Source of the DNA: Gemmatimonadota bacterium
GTDB taxonomy: Bacteria; 4572-55; J002
Direction: 5' to 3'
Assembly (NCBI GenBank): GCA_003697105.1
Contig: RFFQ01000166.1
Location: 1 to 44,692 of the forward strand
Length of the DNA stretch: 44,692 nucleotides
Below are positions 1 through 7,187 of this stretch, one piece after another; within the stretch, counting starts at the first letter, position 1; every line of letters begins with the position of its first letter. Below the pieces are notes generated by a model. The model was not told where the DNA came from and did no database searches. It was given only the letters and a program-made list of their open reading frames with translations. The position numbers and the translations under genes were made by a program.

Positions 1-1
1 A

Positions 2-169
2 AAATTGGTCGGGGCAAAATGCATTTTGGTCGGGATTTCCTCGGAAGTGGCGCAAACTCTCGTCCATATCGGTATTGATCTGGAACATCTGGACACCTTT
101 GCCACATTGGAAGATGGCTTGCAAGAAGCCCTTTACCGGATGAAATACGAAATTGCTGAACGGCTCTAA
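2..169 (+). CDS. rsbR: RsbR-type stressosome protein, C-terminal fragment
   Basis: The reading frame is open from the window edge and ends at TAA 167-169, leaving the last 55 residues. They contain GISSEVAQTLVHIGIDL followed by a TLEDGLQEAL helix, which is the typical end of a STAS domain in RsbR proteins. RsbR and RsbS together build the stressosome shell that holds RsbT until stress. The start and the N-terminal sensory domain lie outside the window. The RsbR call rests on this tail plus the two genes that follow, rsbS and rsbT, in the order known from Bacillus and many other phyla. Confidence 0.8.
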   Translation, partial: KLVGAKCILVGISSEVAQTLVHIGIDLEHLDTFATLEDGLQEALYRMKYEIAERL

Positions 170-198
170 TTGGATGAATTACCGAGAGAGGAGAACAT

Positions 199-579
199 AT
201 GGATCGAATTCCACTGATTGAGGTTGATAAGGTCTTGATTGCACCGGTCCAAATCGATTTAAATGATCAGGTAGCTGAACGGTTGCAACAGGAAATTTTG
301 GAACAGGTCATCCAGATCAAAGCACATGGCGTACTGATCGATTTGAGTGTAATCGATATTGTCGATAGTTACATTTTGCGGATTCTGCATGATACCGCAC
401 TGATGGTACGTGCCCTCGGTGCGGAACTGGTGGTTTGTGGTATCTCCGCTGATTTAGCGATAGCCCTGACTGAACTGGGTTTAGAACTCACCGGGGTTGA
501 GACGGCACTGGATTCTCGCATGGGGCTAGAAATTCTCCGGGAACGTGCGATTCAGAAAAGGAGGATGCTACATGGCTGA
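199..579 (+). CDS. rsbS: RsbS, stressosome scaffold STAS protein
   Basis: This is a 126-residue single STAS-domain protein that matches the size and layout of RsbS. The segment VIDIVDSYIL places Ser57 where Bacillus RsbS carries its RsbT-phosphorylated serine (DMIDSF), so the switch residue appears intact. The C-terminal block GISADLAIALTELGLEL followed by ETALD is characteristic of the family. A good ribosome binding site (gagaggag) precedes ATG 199. The gene overlaps rsbT by 8 nt, suggesting translational coupling. The product should form the stressosome core with RsbR and be phosphorylated by RsbT on activation. Confidence 0.9.
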   Translation: MDRIPLIEVDKVLIAPVQIDLNDQVAERLQQEILEQVIQIKAHGVLIDLSVIDIVDSYILRILHDTALMVRALGAELVVCGISADLAIALTELGLELTGVETALDSRMGLEILRERAIQKRRMLHG

Positions 580-961
580 CTCTCTCATACCGATCCGGGT
601 CGAAGCCGATATTGTAATTGCCCGCAATGAGACACGTCGTGTCGCCCGAAAAGTTGGTTTTTCCATGTCGGAACAAATCAAAGTGACCATTGCGGTTTCT
701 GAATTGGCGCGGAATATCATCAAATATGCCGGTAAAGGGGAGATCAAAGTCTCAGAGATGGGAAGTCCGCGTGGCGTTGAAATTATCGCGGAGGATAACG
801 GTCCGGGGATTGCCAATATTGAAGAAGTTCAGCGAAAAGGGTTCACGACCTCCCGGAGCTTGGGGATGGGAATGACCGCCGTTCAAGCCGCGGTGGATTC
901 GTTCCACATTGAGAGCACGGTGGGCGTCGGTACCAAAGTAACCTGCCGGAAATATGTTTGA
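572..961 (+). CDS. rsbT: RsbT, stressosome switch kinase
   Basis: This is a 129-residue GHKL-type Ser/Thr kinase. The N-box ELARNIIKYA (Asn48), the ATP-lid residues EDNGPGI (Asp75 to Ile80) and the glycine motif SLGMGMTAV are all visible. ATG 572 is preferred over an in-frame start at 545 because an aaaggagg Shine-Dalgarno lies 6-12 nt upstream and it gives the normal family length. RsbT phosphorylates RsbS and RsbR, leaves the stressosome and activates a downstream partner, in Bacillus the RsbU phosphatase. No such effector follows: the next 750 bases are gene-free, so the output must be elsewhere or has been lost. Confidence 0.9.
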   Translation: MADSLIPIRVEADIVIARNETRRVARKVGFSMSEQIKVTIAVSELARNIIKYAGKGEIKVSEMGSPRGVEIIAEDNGPGIANIEEVQRKGFTTSRSLGMGMTAVQAAVDSFHIESTVGVGTKVTCRKYV

Positions 962-1712
962 GGGACGTCACCCGGAGAGACATCTTTCCTCAGCCAGGCC
1001 GGAATTCCATTTTCGCTCGGTGGTCACGCTGTGCACTGGCTTTCCGAGGGGGGGGGGTTGAAATACTTAGATAACGTATTCGGTAAATCATTGAGCGGCG
1101 TGTTACTTGGCCGCGATGAAATGAGTATAGAAGGAGTCGATGCTGAAATTTGGACTAGACTCTTGTTATTGATGTCAGACGGAAACGCAGATGTGAGGCT
1201 ACTTCCCGCGGGTCCGTAAAAAATAAGTGTTCTTTGAATACTGTTTCAACATCAAGCGTTTTGACTGGAAAAATCATGATTTTTGCCTCTTTTTGCCCTG
1301 AAAACAGGGCAAACGATCCCCTGAGGGCAAATCTCTGCTTTTTTGAGAAGCGCGCTGTCCGTGATTCCACCCTTCCGGCTTTTCTTTACTTTCATGTCCA
1401 TGTCATCATGTATGGTCTGATTCAGCACTGGTATTTACAGAGACGAGCGTTACCCTGATGGCTTTTTTTTGCTCAATTTCAGCTCTTTTATTGAGGGATA
1501 AAATTCAGTTTACACCTCAAATCAAATCTGATATAGTGGATCGGTCAAGGGTGAACCGGTCACGTCGAACGGCGACATACCGTCAACACAACGGACGGAA
1601 CGGTTCGCCCGTTTTAAGCAATATAGACATCGTTAGCGGTTTCTGCGGCTTCAATAATTAGAAAGGCAGGTGATTTTCTATCCGACATCTCGCACCTTAA
1701 AATCGTAACCTG
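962..1712. other. Gene-poor, probably degraded segment
   Basis: No reading frame here has recognisable protein character. Visible features are a run of ten G at 1048-1057 and a perfect 9-bp hairpin with an AAAA loop (TTTGCCCTG...CAGGGCAAA, 1292-1313). Part of its right arm, AGGGCAAA, recurs a few bases further on. Short open frames at 1031-1219, 1234-1458 and 1458-1661 lack convincing starts and resemble no family I know. The segment joins an intact stressosome operon to a truncated toxin gene and probably marks a rearranged or decaying site. Confidence 0.5.
1668..1696 (+). repeat. Imperfect direct repeat, copy 1
   Basis: This 29-nt segment begins AGGTGATTTTCTATCCGACA and ends CTCGCACC. It matches the segment at 2260-2286 except for a 2-nt gap and three substitutions. 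It lies 17 nt before the truncated start of the broken PIN-toxin gene. The two copies thus bracket the toxin-like and partner genes and may be the recombination boundaries of a small cassette. Confidence 0.55.
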
Positions 1713-2102
1713 TTGATATGGTGGAAAACAGAACGTCATTTGTTCGATATTTTTGTCTTTTTGGAAACCATTGCTGAACTCAATCAAGGTAATTATCCGA
1801 AAAAGCAGGAAATATTGGAGTTTACCGCCCACATCGATCAACTAGAGCCAGTCCCAGAGATACGTGAGATCGTTGCTTTTTATCTGGAACATAGTTTGAT
1901 GCCGAAAGTCGCCAAAGGTGATGCCGTACATTTAGCCTACGCCTCATACTACAAAATCGATTTTTTATTGACGTGGAATTGTAATCATTTAGCAAATGCG
2001 AATAAACGCTAGCATATTCGAATCATCAATAGTCGATTGGGTTTATCTACGCCAGAGATTGTAACCCCTTTAGGATTGTTCCGAGAGGAGTTGGATCAAT
2101 GA
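1713..2102 (+). pseudogene. PIN-domain toxin (VapC-like), truncated and interrupted
   Basis: The translation contains WWKTERHLFDIFVFLETIAE, then KGDAVHLAYASYYK and DFLLTWNCNHLANANK, all characteristic of a common PIN-domain VapC-like family. A TAG stop at 2010-2012 interrupts it. In the same frame the family sequence resumes (HIRIINSRLGLSTPEIVTPL) and ends at TGA 2100-2102, overlapping the next start codon by 4 nt as in an intact toxin operon. The N-terminal part of the family, with the first catalytic Asp, is missing, since an in-frame stop lies at 1698-1700. The gene is therefore broken at its 5' end and by a nonsense codon. A toxic RNase activity is unlikely. Confidence 0.8.
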
Positions 2103-2296
2103 TGCTTATAAATGAAGTCTTAAAAGAAAAATACGAAGCTCAAAAAAAGTTGCTTGAAAAGGCGGAAAATGAATCTCTTGATTATTTTTCCGTTGTTGAA
2201 AAAGATGTAAAAGACCTTTTCAGTAAAAATAATTGGAAATTAACATTTGCTAAGCGAAAAGGTGGTTTTATCCGACATTCCGCACCCCATACTTAA
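2099..2296 (+). CDS. Small charged protein downstream of the broken PIN toxin
   Basis: This is a 65-residue lysine- and glutamate-rich protein that starts in a 4-nt ATGA overlap with the original end of the PIN gene and has a gagaggag ribosome binding site. That position suggests a co-expressed partner, possibly an antitoxin, but I recognise no DNA-binding fold. The last 11 or so residues (GFIRHSAPHT) are encoded by the second copy of the 27-29 nt repeat. The true C-terminus may therefore have been replaced when the repeat was formed. Function unknown. Confidence 0.5.
   Translation: MMLINEVLKEKYEAQKKLLEKAENESLDYFSVVEKDVKDLFSKNNWKLTFAKRKGGFIRHSAPHT
2260..2286 (+). repeat. Imperfect direct repeat, copy 2
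   Basis: This 27-nt segment (AGGTGGTTTTATCCGACATT, then CCGCACC) is the partner of the copy at 1668-1696. It overlaps the end of the small reading frame and directly precedes the decayed group II intron, so both copies lie at junctions between unrelated sequences. Confidence 0.55.
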
Positions 2297-2823
2297 GTAG
2301 CTGATAATATTTAGGATAGTCCCATCTCACCAAAGCCCGTCAGCAGGCGAGTAGTATTCCCCGCAGGCGCTGTCGTGAGGCAAAATAAGTATAGTCGTCG
2401 GTCGCCGACGTTGTGCAAGTGACGGTGATGGTCGGGAGCCGCCGGCAGGGCATGTATCCACAGGGTAGATTCAGGAACTTCGGGAGGTCTGTTTATCTTC
2501 TCGTCGTATGATCCCCGGCCAACAGGGAGAGACCGGTTCATCCGGGTCGTGGGGCACACGATGCCCTCAAATCATTCCGCGAACACTGTCAGTACCAGAA
2601 TACAGCAGATACTCGACGTTGACATTCAGGGATTATTTGACAATATCGACCACAAGAGTTAATTGAATTATTGCATCGTCGGGTCAAAGATGGCGGCATT
2701 GACCGCCTCATCGGCAAATGGCTAAACGCCGGTATCCTTGATGGTCAGAACGTGACCCATCCGACGAAAGGCACACCGCAAGGCGGCGTGATTTCTCCGC
2801 TGCTGGCAAATATTTACCTGTAA
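2297..2823 (+). mobile_element. Decayed group II intron with reverse transcriptase fragment
   Basis: From 2539 the plus strand encodes pieces of a group II intron reverse transcriptase in more than one frame: HPGRGAHDALKSFREH, then [16 protein letters not shown] (RT block with the first conserved Asp), then [14 protein letters not shown] and [17 protein letters not shown] (RT block 4). At least two frameshifts separate these pieces. The last ends at TAA 2821-2823, well before the catalytic YADD block, maturase and endonuclease regions. The GC-rich 2297-2538 segment, including a tcaggaacttcgggaggtct stretch, resembles the RNA part that usually precedes the intron ORF. No domain V or 3' end was found. 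This is a non-functional remnant. Confidence 0.75.
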
Positions 2824-2860
2824 TTGTACTACAAACCGATTCGTGAATGAAGGAACCATC

Positions 2861-3400
2861 ATGAAAAAACATCTTGTTATTACGCTCACTGGAGCAGACC
2901 AAATTGGCATTGTGGAACAGGTTACTAAACGGGTATTGGACAACGGTGGTAATATCGAAGCCAGCCGTATGGCACGTTTGGGTGGTGAGTTCGCCATACT
3001 CATGTTGGTTTCCGTGGAAGAGTCCCAGTTTGATGCCCTAAATGAAACCATCCAGAACTTGACTCAAAGTGGTTTTCAAGTAACGACCTGTTCTACCGGT
3101 GATAACGAAACAACCCGTTACCACGGCTGGGTACCCTATACTATTGAGGTACACGGTGCGGATCATGAAGGTATCATCCACCATATCACCGGTAAACTGG
3201 CGAAACACGGGGTTAATATTGAAACAATGGATACCAACATGGTTAAAGCGCCCATGAGCGGAACACCGCTATTTATGATGAGCGCGACCGTTTTGATTCC
3301 ACCGGAACAGTCTTTTCGCACCTTGGCGGAAGAGCTGGAGCATACCGCTGATGACCTGAATGTAGATGTAGCGGTCATCCCGTTCACCGGTAAAAAATAG
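2861..3400 (+). CDS. Double ACT-domain protein, GcvR-like
   Basis: This 179-residue protein has two ACT domains, roughly residues 4-80 (VITLTGADQIGIVEQVTKRV) and 93-170 (YTIEVHGADHEGIIHHITGK), the layout of GcvR, the glycine cleavage system repressor accessory protein. ACT domains bind amino acids, so a role in sensing glycine or another amino acid is likely. Start 2861 is chosen over 2843 because a gaagga site lies just upstream and MKKHLVITLTG is the family-like beginning. No gcvA or glycine-cleavage gene is nearby, so the regulatory target is unknown. A weak hairpin (CCGTC...GACGG, 3403-3419) separates it from the convergent gene. Confidence 0.8.
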   Translation: MKKHLVITLTGADQIGIVEQVTKRVLDNGGNIEASRMARLGGEFAILMLVSVEESQFDALNETIQNLTQSGFQVTTCSTGDNETTRYHGWVPYTIEVHGADHEGIIHHITGKLAKHGVNIETMDTNMVKAPMSGTPLFMMSATVLIPPEQSFRTLAEELEHTADDLNVDVAVIPFTGKK

Positions 3401-3410
3401 AACCGTCCCG

Positions 3411-4097
3411 CTATGACGGCTCTGTTCCGGTTTCCACAAAGTAGTCAAAAATTTGAGTGGAGACTTTCATAAATTCTACCATATTTTTAGCAGAGGCACG
3501 CTTATTTTTGCGATAGACAATCAACTCGTGGTTCTGCCCCTCGACCCACCAACGCCGCTTTTGGGTATATTCTTGTTCCAAAAAGGTCAGAATTGGGGGG
3601 GTAAATGCTCCCCGGACTCGCGCTTCGGGTTTCCCCACAAGCCGGTAATGTTTGGAAAATGCCGGATAAGCAGGAAAATCAATATCCTTAAATCCAAACG
3701 CTTCGCCAATTTTATGGAAGATGCTCTCTGGATGGAGGATAAATTGGGGTAAATGAAGGTGTTCGGATTGAAAGTAGATAACGGTTTGATTGTAGGTGCT
3801 CGAATTTTTCCCCGAACCGGTTACATAGCGATAATCGAATACCCGCATTAGAATATCGCGACTCTTGATGCGGCGTTCCATGATATTCCGGATCTCCCGA
3901 GAATGACCCTTTGTAAAAAGATCGAACACCTCCAGTTGTTCCAGCAAGCCGCTTTCATCTTTCGGGAAAAACCGGAAATGGAATTGGCGGGCGAGGGTTT
4001 CCATCTCCTGCCGCCGTTTATACTCAAAAAAAATCGCCAAACCCACAATGATGAGAATGATCAATACCATTCCACCGATACCGTAAATCGCGCCCAT
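3411..4097 (-). CDS. Membrane-anchored protein of unknown function
   Basis: This 228-residue protein starts at 4097 behind a perfect taggagg site. An upstream in-frame start at 4163 lacks such a site. Residues 6-27 (IGGMVLIILIIVGLAIFFEY) form one transmembrane helix, followed by basic residues, so the long C-terminal part is probably cytoplasmic. That part contains FDYRYVTGSGKNSSTYNQTV and LPQFILHPESIFHKIGEAFG, a pattern I associate with conserved bacterial membrane proteins annotated only as hypothetical. No catalytic motif is visible. It is convergent with the GcvR-like gene and divergent from the J-domain gene. Confidence 0.75.
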   Translation of the reverse strand: MGAIYGIGGMVLIILIIVGLAIFFEYKRRQEMETLARQFHFRFFPKDESGLLEQLEVFDLFTKGHSREIRNIMERRIKSRDILMRVFDYRYVTGSGKNSSTYNQTVIYFQSEHLHLPQFILHPESIFHKIGEAFGFKDIDFPAYPAFSKHYRLVGKPEARVRGAFTPPILTFLEQEYTQKRRWWVEGQNHELIVYRKNKRASAKNMVEFMKVSTQIFDYFVETGTEPS

Positions 4098-4305
4098 TTT
4101 GCCTCCTAACATATTATTTATCAATAAGTTACTGTTTGATAAATATAGAGAAAACCCGCCCAAAAATCAACAGGATTCGTAACTCCGCTAAATTGAAAAC
4201 CAACACCGGTTTAACGCTGAAAATTTCGTTTGATAAAAACTCGGATCGCAATGCCGGTACACCACTTTACTTAAATAATTAGCACCCAGTTACCTATTTT
4301 TTTAG

Positions 4306-4334
4306 TTGACACGTATCATAATTAATGGTATCCT
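4306..4334 (+). promoter_or_regulatory. Sigma-70 type promoter of the J-domain gene
   Basis: TTGACA at 4306-4311 and TATCCT at 4329-4334 are separated by exactly 17 nt and lie 50 nt upstream of ATG 4384. No strong ribosome binding site is obvious before that ATG. Confidence 0.7.
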
Positions 4335-4383
4335 AACTCCCAATTAAACCGTCTTTTTTAGTATCAAAGATGATGATTGCCAG

Positions 4384-5217
4384 ATGTTCAGTCCTCGCGA
4401 AATTAAATATATCGCTGAGATTTTCGGGATCAAGGATGTTTTCTCACTGACCGCTGATGAATTTAAGATCATGCGCCGTAAAGCGTTTCACCGGTGGCAT
4501 CCTGATAAACGGCGTCATGAAGACCCCAATAAAGCCAATCAGCGCTTTATGATTATCAAAAAGTTAGCGGATAAAGTGGACTTCTTCCTGAAAACCCTAC
4601 CAGAAGAACGTGCGCGGATGTCTGGCCAGTTGATGGTTGCCGAGCCTCTCTTGGATTTTGGTACCGTTTACGTGGGCGATCAGCCGGTACTGAGTGTGGA
4701 GGTCTGGACACCCAGTGGTGATGCCGATATGTGGCAATTTATCCGCCCAAAAGAAAATTGGCTCACGTTGGATAAATCTGGCAATAATCTGGAGGTCAAA
4801 GTCAATGCCCGGCGTGCGGGTCGCTATTCTACTAAAATTTCCATATGGGGCAATGGGGAGTGGGCTGAAGTTCAGGTAAAAGTGGAGGTCATTGATCGTC
4901 ACCCTTTAAAGTTATCTAAATCCCGCCTTGATTTTGGCAAGGCGGAAGAGGGGCAAACCTTTGAGGATACCATCAATATTTTGAGTGATGTGCAGTGGTT
5001 TGTTAGCCGTAAACCAGATTGGATTGAGGTAGAAGCTAATGGAAATATGTTGCAGCTCAAAACAACAAAACTACCGTGTGGGAGTTTTTTAGATAAAGTT
5101 GTAATTGATAGCTATAATTCCAGTTACAAAAGTGCAACGGTGTTCATCAGTGTTGAGGTTTATCCCCAAACCATGGTGGGGAAGTTCAAAAATTTTATGT
5201 CTGGGGGGTTGCCTTAA
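4384..5217 (+). CDS. J-domain protein with two Ig-like (BACON-type) modules
   Basis: This is a 277-residue protein without a signal peptide. Residues 5-70 resemble a J domain: the segment KAFHRWHPDKRRHEDPNKA carries the diagnostic HPD tripeptide at 39-41 between two helices, so it could stimulate DnaK. After a short linker come two similar beta-sandwich modules (about 83-175 and 180-268). Each opens with LDFG and contains a WLTL or WIEV tryptophan, as in BACON or related Ig-like repeats. There is no Gly/Phe or zinc region, so it is not a housekeeping DnaJ. The modules may bind client proteins or carbohydrate. It is single and promoter-driven; the partner DnaK is not in the window. Confidence 0.7.
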   Translation: MFSPREIKYIAEIFGIKDVFSLTADEFKIMRRKAFHRWHPDKRRHEDPNKANQRFMIIKKLADKVDFFLKTLPEERARMSGQLMVAEPLLDFGTVYVGDQPVLSVEVWTPSGDADMWQFIRPKENWLTLDKSGNNLEVKVNARRAGRYSTKISIWGNGEWAEVQVKVEVIDRHPLKLSKSRLDFGKAEEGQTFEDTINILSDVQWFVSRKPDWIEVEANGNMLQLKTTKLPCGSFLDKVVIDSYNSSYKSATVFISVEVYPQTMVGKFKNFMSGGLP

Positions 5218-5254
5218 GCCCTAAAAATTTACCAGCAAAACCCCAAAAAAGGTC

Positions 5255-5283
5255 TTGCATAAATCAATAAAAAACGATACCTT
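5255..5283 (+). promoter_or_regulatory. Possible promoter of the ferredoxin gene
   Basis: TTGCAT (5255-5260) and TACCTT (5278-5283) are 17 nt apart and 47 nt upstream of the ferredoxin start. The -10 match is weak, so this is tentative. Confidence 0.35.
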
Positions 5284-5329
5284 TATGCCAGATTCATGTA
5301 TCTATTAACCTAATTAGGAGGTCTTATTC

Positions 5330-5500
5330 ATGCCACGTAAAATCACAGAAGATTGCCTGGCGTGCGGCGACTGCATGGAAGTTTGTCCAGAAGAAGCCAT
5401 TAGCGAAGGCGATCCCTATTATATTATTGACCCGGATAAATGCAACGATTGCGGTGAATGTGAAGAAGTATGCCCCACGGAGGCTATCATTCCTGTCTGA
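5330..5500 (+). CDS. Small 2[4Fe-4S] ferredoxin
   Basis: This 56-residue protein begins at ATG 5330 behind a strong taggaggt site. Two cluster motifs are complete: CLACGDCMEVCP (residues 9-20) and CNDCGECEEVCP (38-49). Each supplies three cysteines to one cluster and one to the other, as in clostridial-type ferredoxins. It should be a soluble, low-potential electron carrier. The length is normal for the family and a strong terminator follows, so it is probably monocistronic. No oxidoreductase partner is adjacent. Confidence 0.93.
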   Translation: MPRKITEDCLACGDCMEVCPEEAISEGDPYYIIDPDKCNDCGECEEVCPTEAIIPV

Positions 5501-5527
5501 CGTTGCGGGTTCCATCTAATATCATCT

Positions 5528-5561
5528 ACGCCCAAGGCAGACGCTTTGGGCGTTTCTTTTT
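5528..5561 (+). terminator. Intrinsic terminator after the ferredoxin gene
   Basis: An ACGCCCAA stem pairs perfectly with TTGGGCGT (5528-5552), followed by the T-rich tract ttctttttat. Confidence 0.85.
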
Positions 5562-5587
5562 ATCTCATCTCTAACCCAAAGGACTTA

Positions 5588-6139
5588 ATGGTGATTAAAA
5601 ATCCCAAAATAGCTCTCATGGGCATCGGTGGTTCCGGCAAAACCACCCTGGCGGCAGATCTCCACCGGATTCTGGGTGTGCCTTTGATCAGCGAATGTAT
5701 CCGCACCGCGGCGCTGGAACTCGGTTTGGATACTATCAGCGAAATTGATCCCCAAACCCGTCTTGTCCTGCAAACCGTTGCCCTCTCCCGTCAAAAATCC
5801 ATGGAGTGGCTTCATGCCGCCAGTGGATTTGTCAGTGACCGCTCTCGCTATGATTACGAAGCCTATTTTGCCGGATTCTTCGGACAAAACAGCCCCGTTT
5901 GGCAAACGTACTTACGCTTGTCACGGATTGCCGCCACCAAATACGATTTACTGATTTACGTCCCGCCGTTTACCGGCACACCCGAAGATGATGGCTTTCG
6001 ATTGGGGGAAGAATTCCAAATTTTAGAACAAAATGTCGCCCGATATTTAAGAGAATTTTGCGGTGATAGCGCCCTAATTTTGGAGTCGCGTTCTAAAACA
6101 GACCGGTGTCAAGAAGCGCTCGCCTTTATTCGTGGCTGA
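5588..6139 (+). CDS. P-loop ATPase/kinase, NadR-like (AAA_28 type)
   Basis: This is a 183-residue soluble protein. The P-loop GIGGSGKTT is at residues 12-20, and FVSDRSRYDYEAYF (81-94) matches the DR..D..AY element of NadR-type ribosylnicotinamide kinases and AAA_28 proteins. A substrate phosphotransfer role is plausible, but the nucleotidyltransferase domain of NadR is absent and the substrate cannot be read from the sequence. Start 5588 is preferred because aaagga lies just upstream. The alternative start at 5546 lies inside the ferredoxin terminator. Confidence 0.7.
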   Translation: MVIKNPKIALMGIGGSGKTTLAADLHRILGVPLISECIRTAALELGLDTISEIDPQTRLVLQTVALSRQKSMEWLHAASGFVSDRSRYDYEAYFAGFFGQNSPVWQTYLRLSRIAATKYDLLIYVPPFTGTPEDDGFRLGEEFQILEQNVARYLREFCGDSALILESRSKTDRCQEALAFIRG

Positions 6140-6285
6140 GGGAAAAATCACCGGAAAATACACGTGAAAAATCAATGTGTAACGGCTTGTAGTAGAGCGA
6201 AGGTACTACCAAAACGCATGGTAAATTTAGGGCTTTCGGGTATCAAATCTCTAAAACCGATAAAACTCAAGGTACAAAAAAGTGA

Positions 6286-6314
6286 TTGACAAAATAAAGG
6301 CGAAACTGTATATT
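6286..6314 (+). promoter_or_regulatory. Strong sigma-70 type promoter of the small-protein unit
   Basis: TTGACA (6286-6291) and TATATT (6309-6314) are 17 nt apart. They lie 79 nt upstream of the first small reading frame. Confidence 0.75.
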
Positions 6315-6392
6315 TATACAGGTTTTGTTTAGTTTTTAATTGTGAAATTACCCTGGCTTAATTATCACGTTGCCAGAAGGAGAGTGCCCAAA

Positions 6393-6530
6393 ATGAACAC
6401 GCCTACTTCGAAAACCCGGCAGGAAAAAATTCAGCAACGCTTGGCTACGATTACGTTGATGCGCCCCCGGCAGATCATCAATGGCTTGACTTTTATTTTG
6501 TATCGCCATTCTGAATCAGTTCAATGTTGA
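6393..6530 (+). CDS. Small basic protein or leader peptide, 45 aa
   Basis: The frame from ATG 6393 is preceded by an excellent agaaggag site and lies between a consensus promoter and the next gene, so it is probably translated. The product is basic in its first half (TPTSKTRQEKIQQRL) with a short hydrophobic stretch (IINGLTFIL). I recognise no family. It ends 37 nt before the following gene and could be a small protein or a leader peptide controlling it. Confidence 0.5.
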   Translation: MNTPTSKTRQEKIQQRLATITLMRPRQIINGLTFILYRHSESVQC

Positions 6531-6567
6531 ACTTTTCTTTTTAACTTCTCACAGAGGAGTTTTACCC

Positions 6568-6897
6568 ATGCGCACCGCTACGTTCAATCCCCAAAATCCA
6601 GTGGATCGGATCGATTACAACATTGCAAAATTGAAGGCTTTGGAGTATTTGGTTTCCAACACTCTTGGTGAGTATGAAGAGGGTGTCGCGATTCAGGTTT
6701 CCAATTTTTTTGATGACGTGATTGTATCATTGGAAGATACCCGCGAAGAAATGAAAGCGTGGGCAAACCAGCATCCCGCAAAACGAGTAAACCGACAACC
6801 CAAGTCTGCCTATGACGAAGTAACTGCCCATCTTGGCGAAATTTGGAACGCTGTTTCAGCGCCAATTTACCCCCAAAAACAACCGATCTCATCCTAA
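6568..6897 (+). CDS. Unknown helical protein, 109 aa
   Basis: This soluble protein begins behind a cagaggag site. It is mostly amphipathic helix: YNIAKLKALEYLVSNTLGE, then a second helix rich in acidic residues (VSNFFDDVIVSLEDTREEM), and a proline-rich C-terminus. The two-helix pattern recalls small bacterial dimerising proteins, but no family can be named. It shares a promoter with the 45-residue frame and is followed by a near-perfect terminator, so the two form a self-contained transcript. Confidence 0.65.
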   Translation: MRTATFNPQNPVDRIDYNIAKLKALEYLVSNTLGEYEEGVAIQVSNFFDDVIVSLEDTREEMKAWANQHPAKRVNRQPKSAYDEVTAHLGEIWNAVSAPIYPQKQPISS

Positions 6898-6983
6898 GAC
6901 ATCCCTCATACCGGTTTAATTAAAATTAACCATTTAACGGGGGTTTAGGATGGCTTTTCTAGTTTAACCGGTGTAACTACCAC

Positions 6984-7020
6984 AACGCCACAATGATCAA
7001 CATCATTGTGGCGTTTTTTT
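6984..7020 (+). terminator. Strong intrinsic terminator of the small-protein unit
   Basis: A perfect 14-bp stem (AACGCCACAATGAT with its complement) closes a CAAC loop (6984-7015) and is followed by a run of T to 7020. Confidence 0.92.
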
Positions 7021-7187
7021 GGCTTGGAGCAACGAATCGGGAGTGTTTCTTTTTGAAACAATAGCTGTTTTGGCCCAGTTAAGCTATGTGAACGGGTGAT
7101 AGTGGATTGGGACAAGATGTGTTTTATGAGGGTGTTAGGAGTGTTGGATAGGTCAATGATCGATAAGGTATATTATGTAAACTTTAG

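Noticed and set aside
1614-1841. 75-codon minus-strand frame with tail LIIEAAETANDVYIA
   Set aside because: Its first half is antisense to the PIN-toxin remnant, and the tail alone is not a recognisable protein.
2010-2012. TAG recoding in the PIN gene
   Set aside because: Only one such codon is seen, the gene is also truncated at the 5' end, and all other genes use standard stops.
2311-2559. 82-codon minus-strand frame
   Set aside because: It is opposite the group II intron remnant, and the plus strand carries the recognisable sequence.
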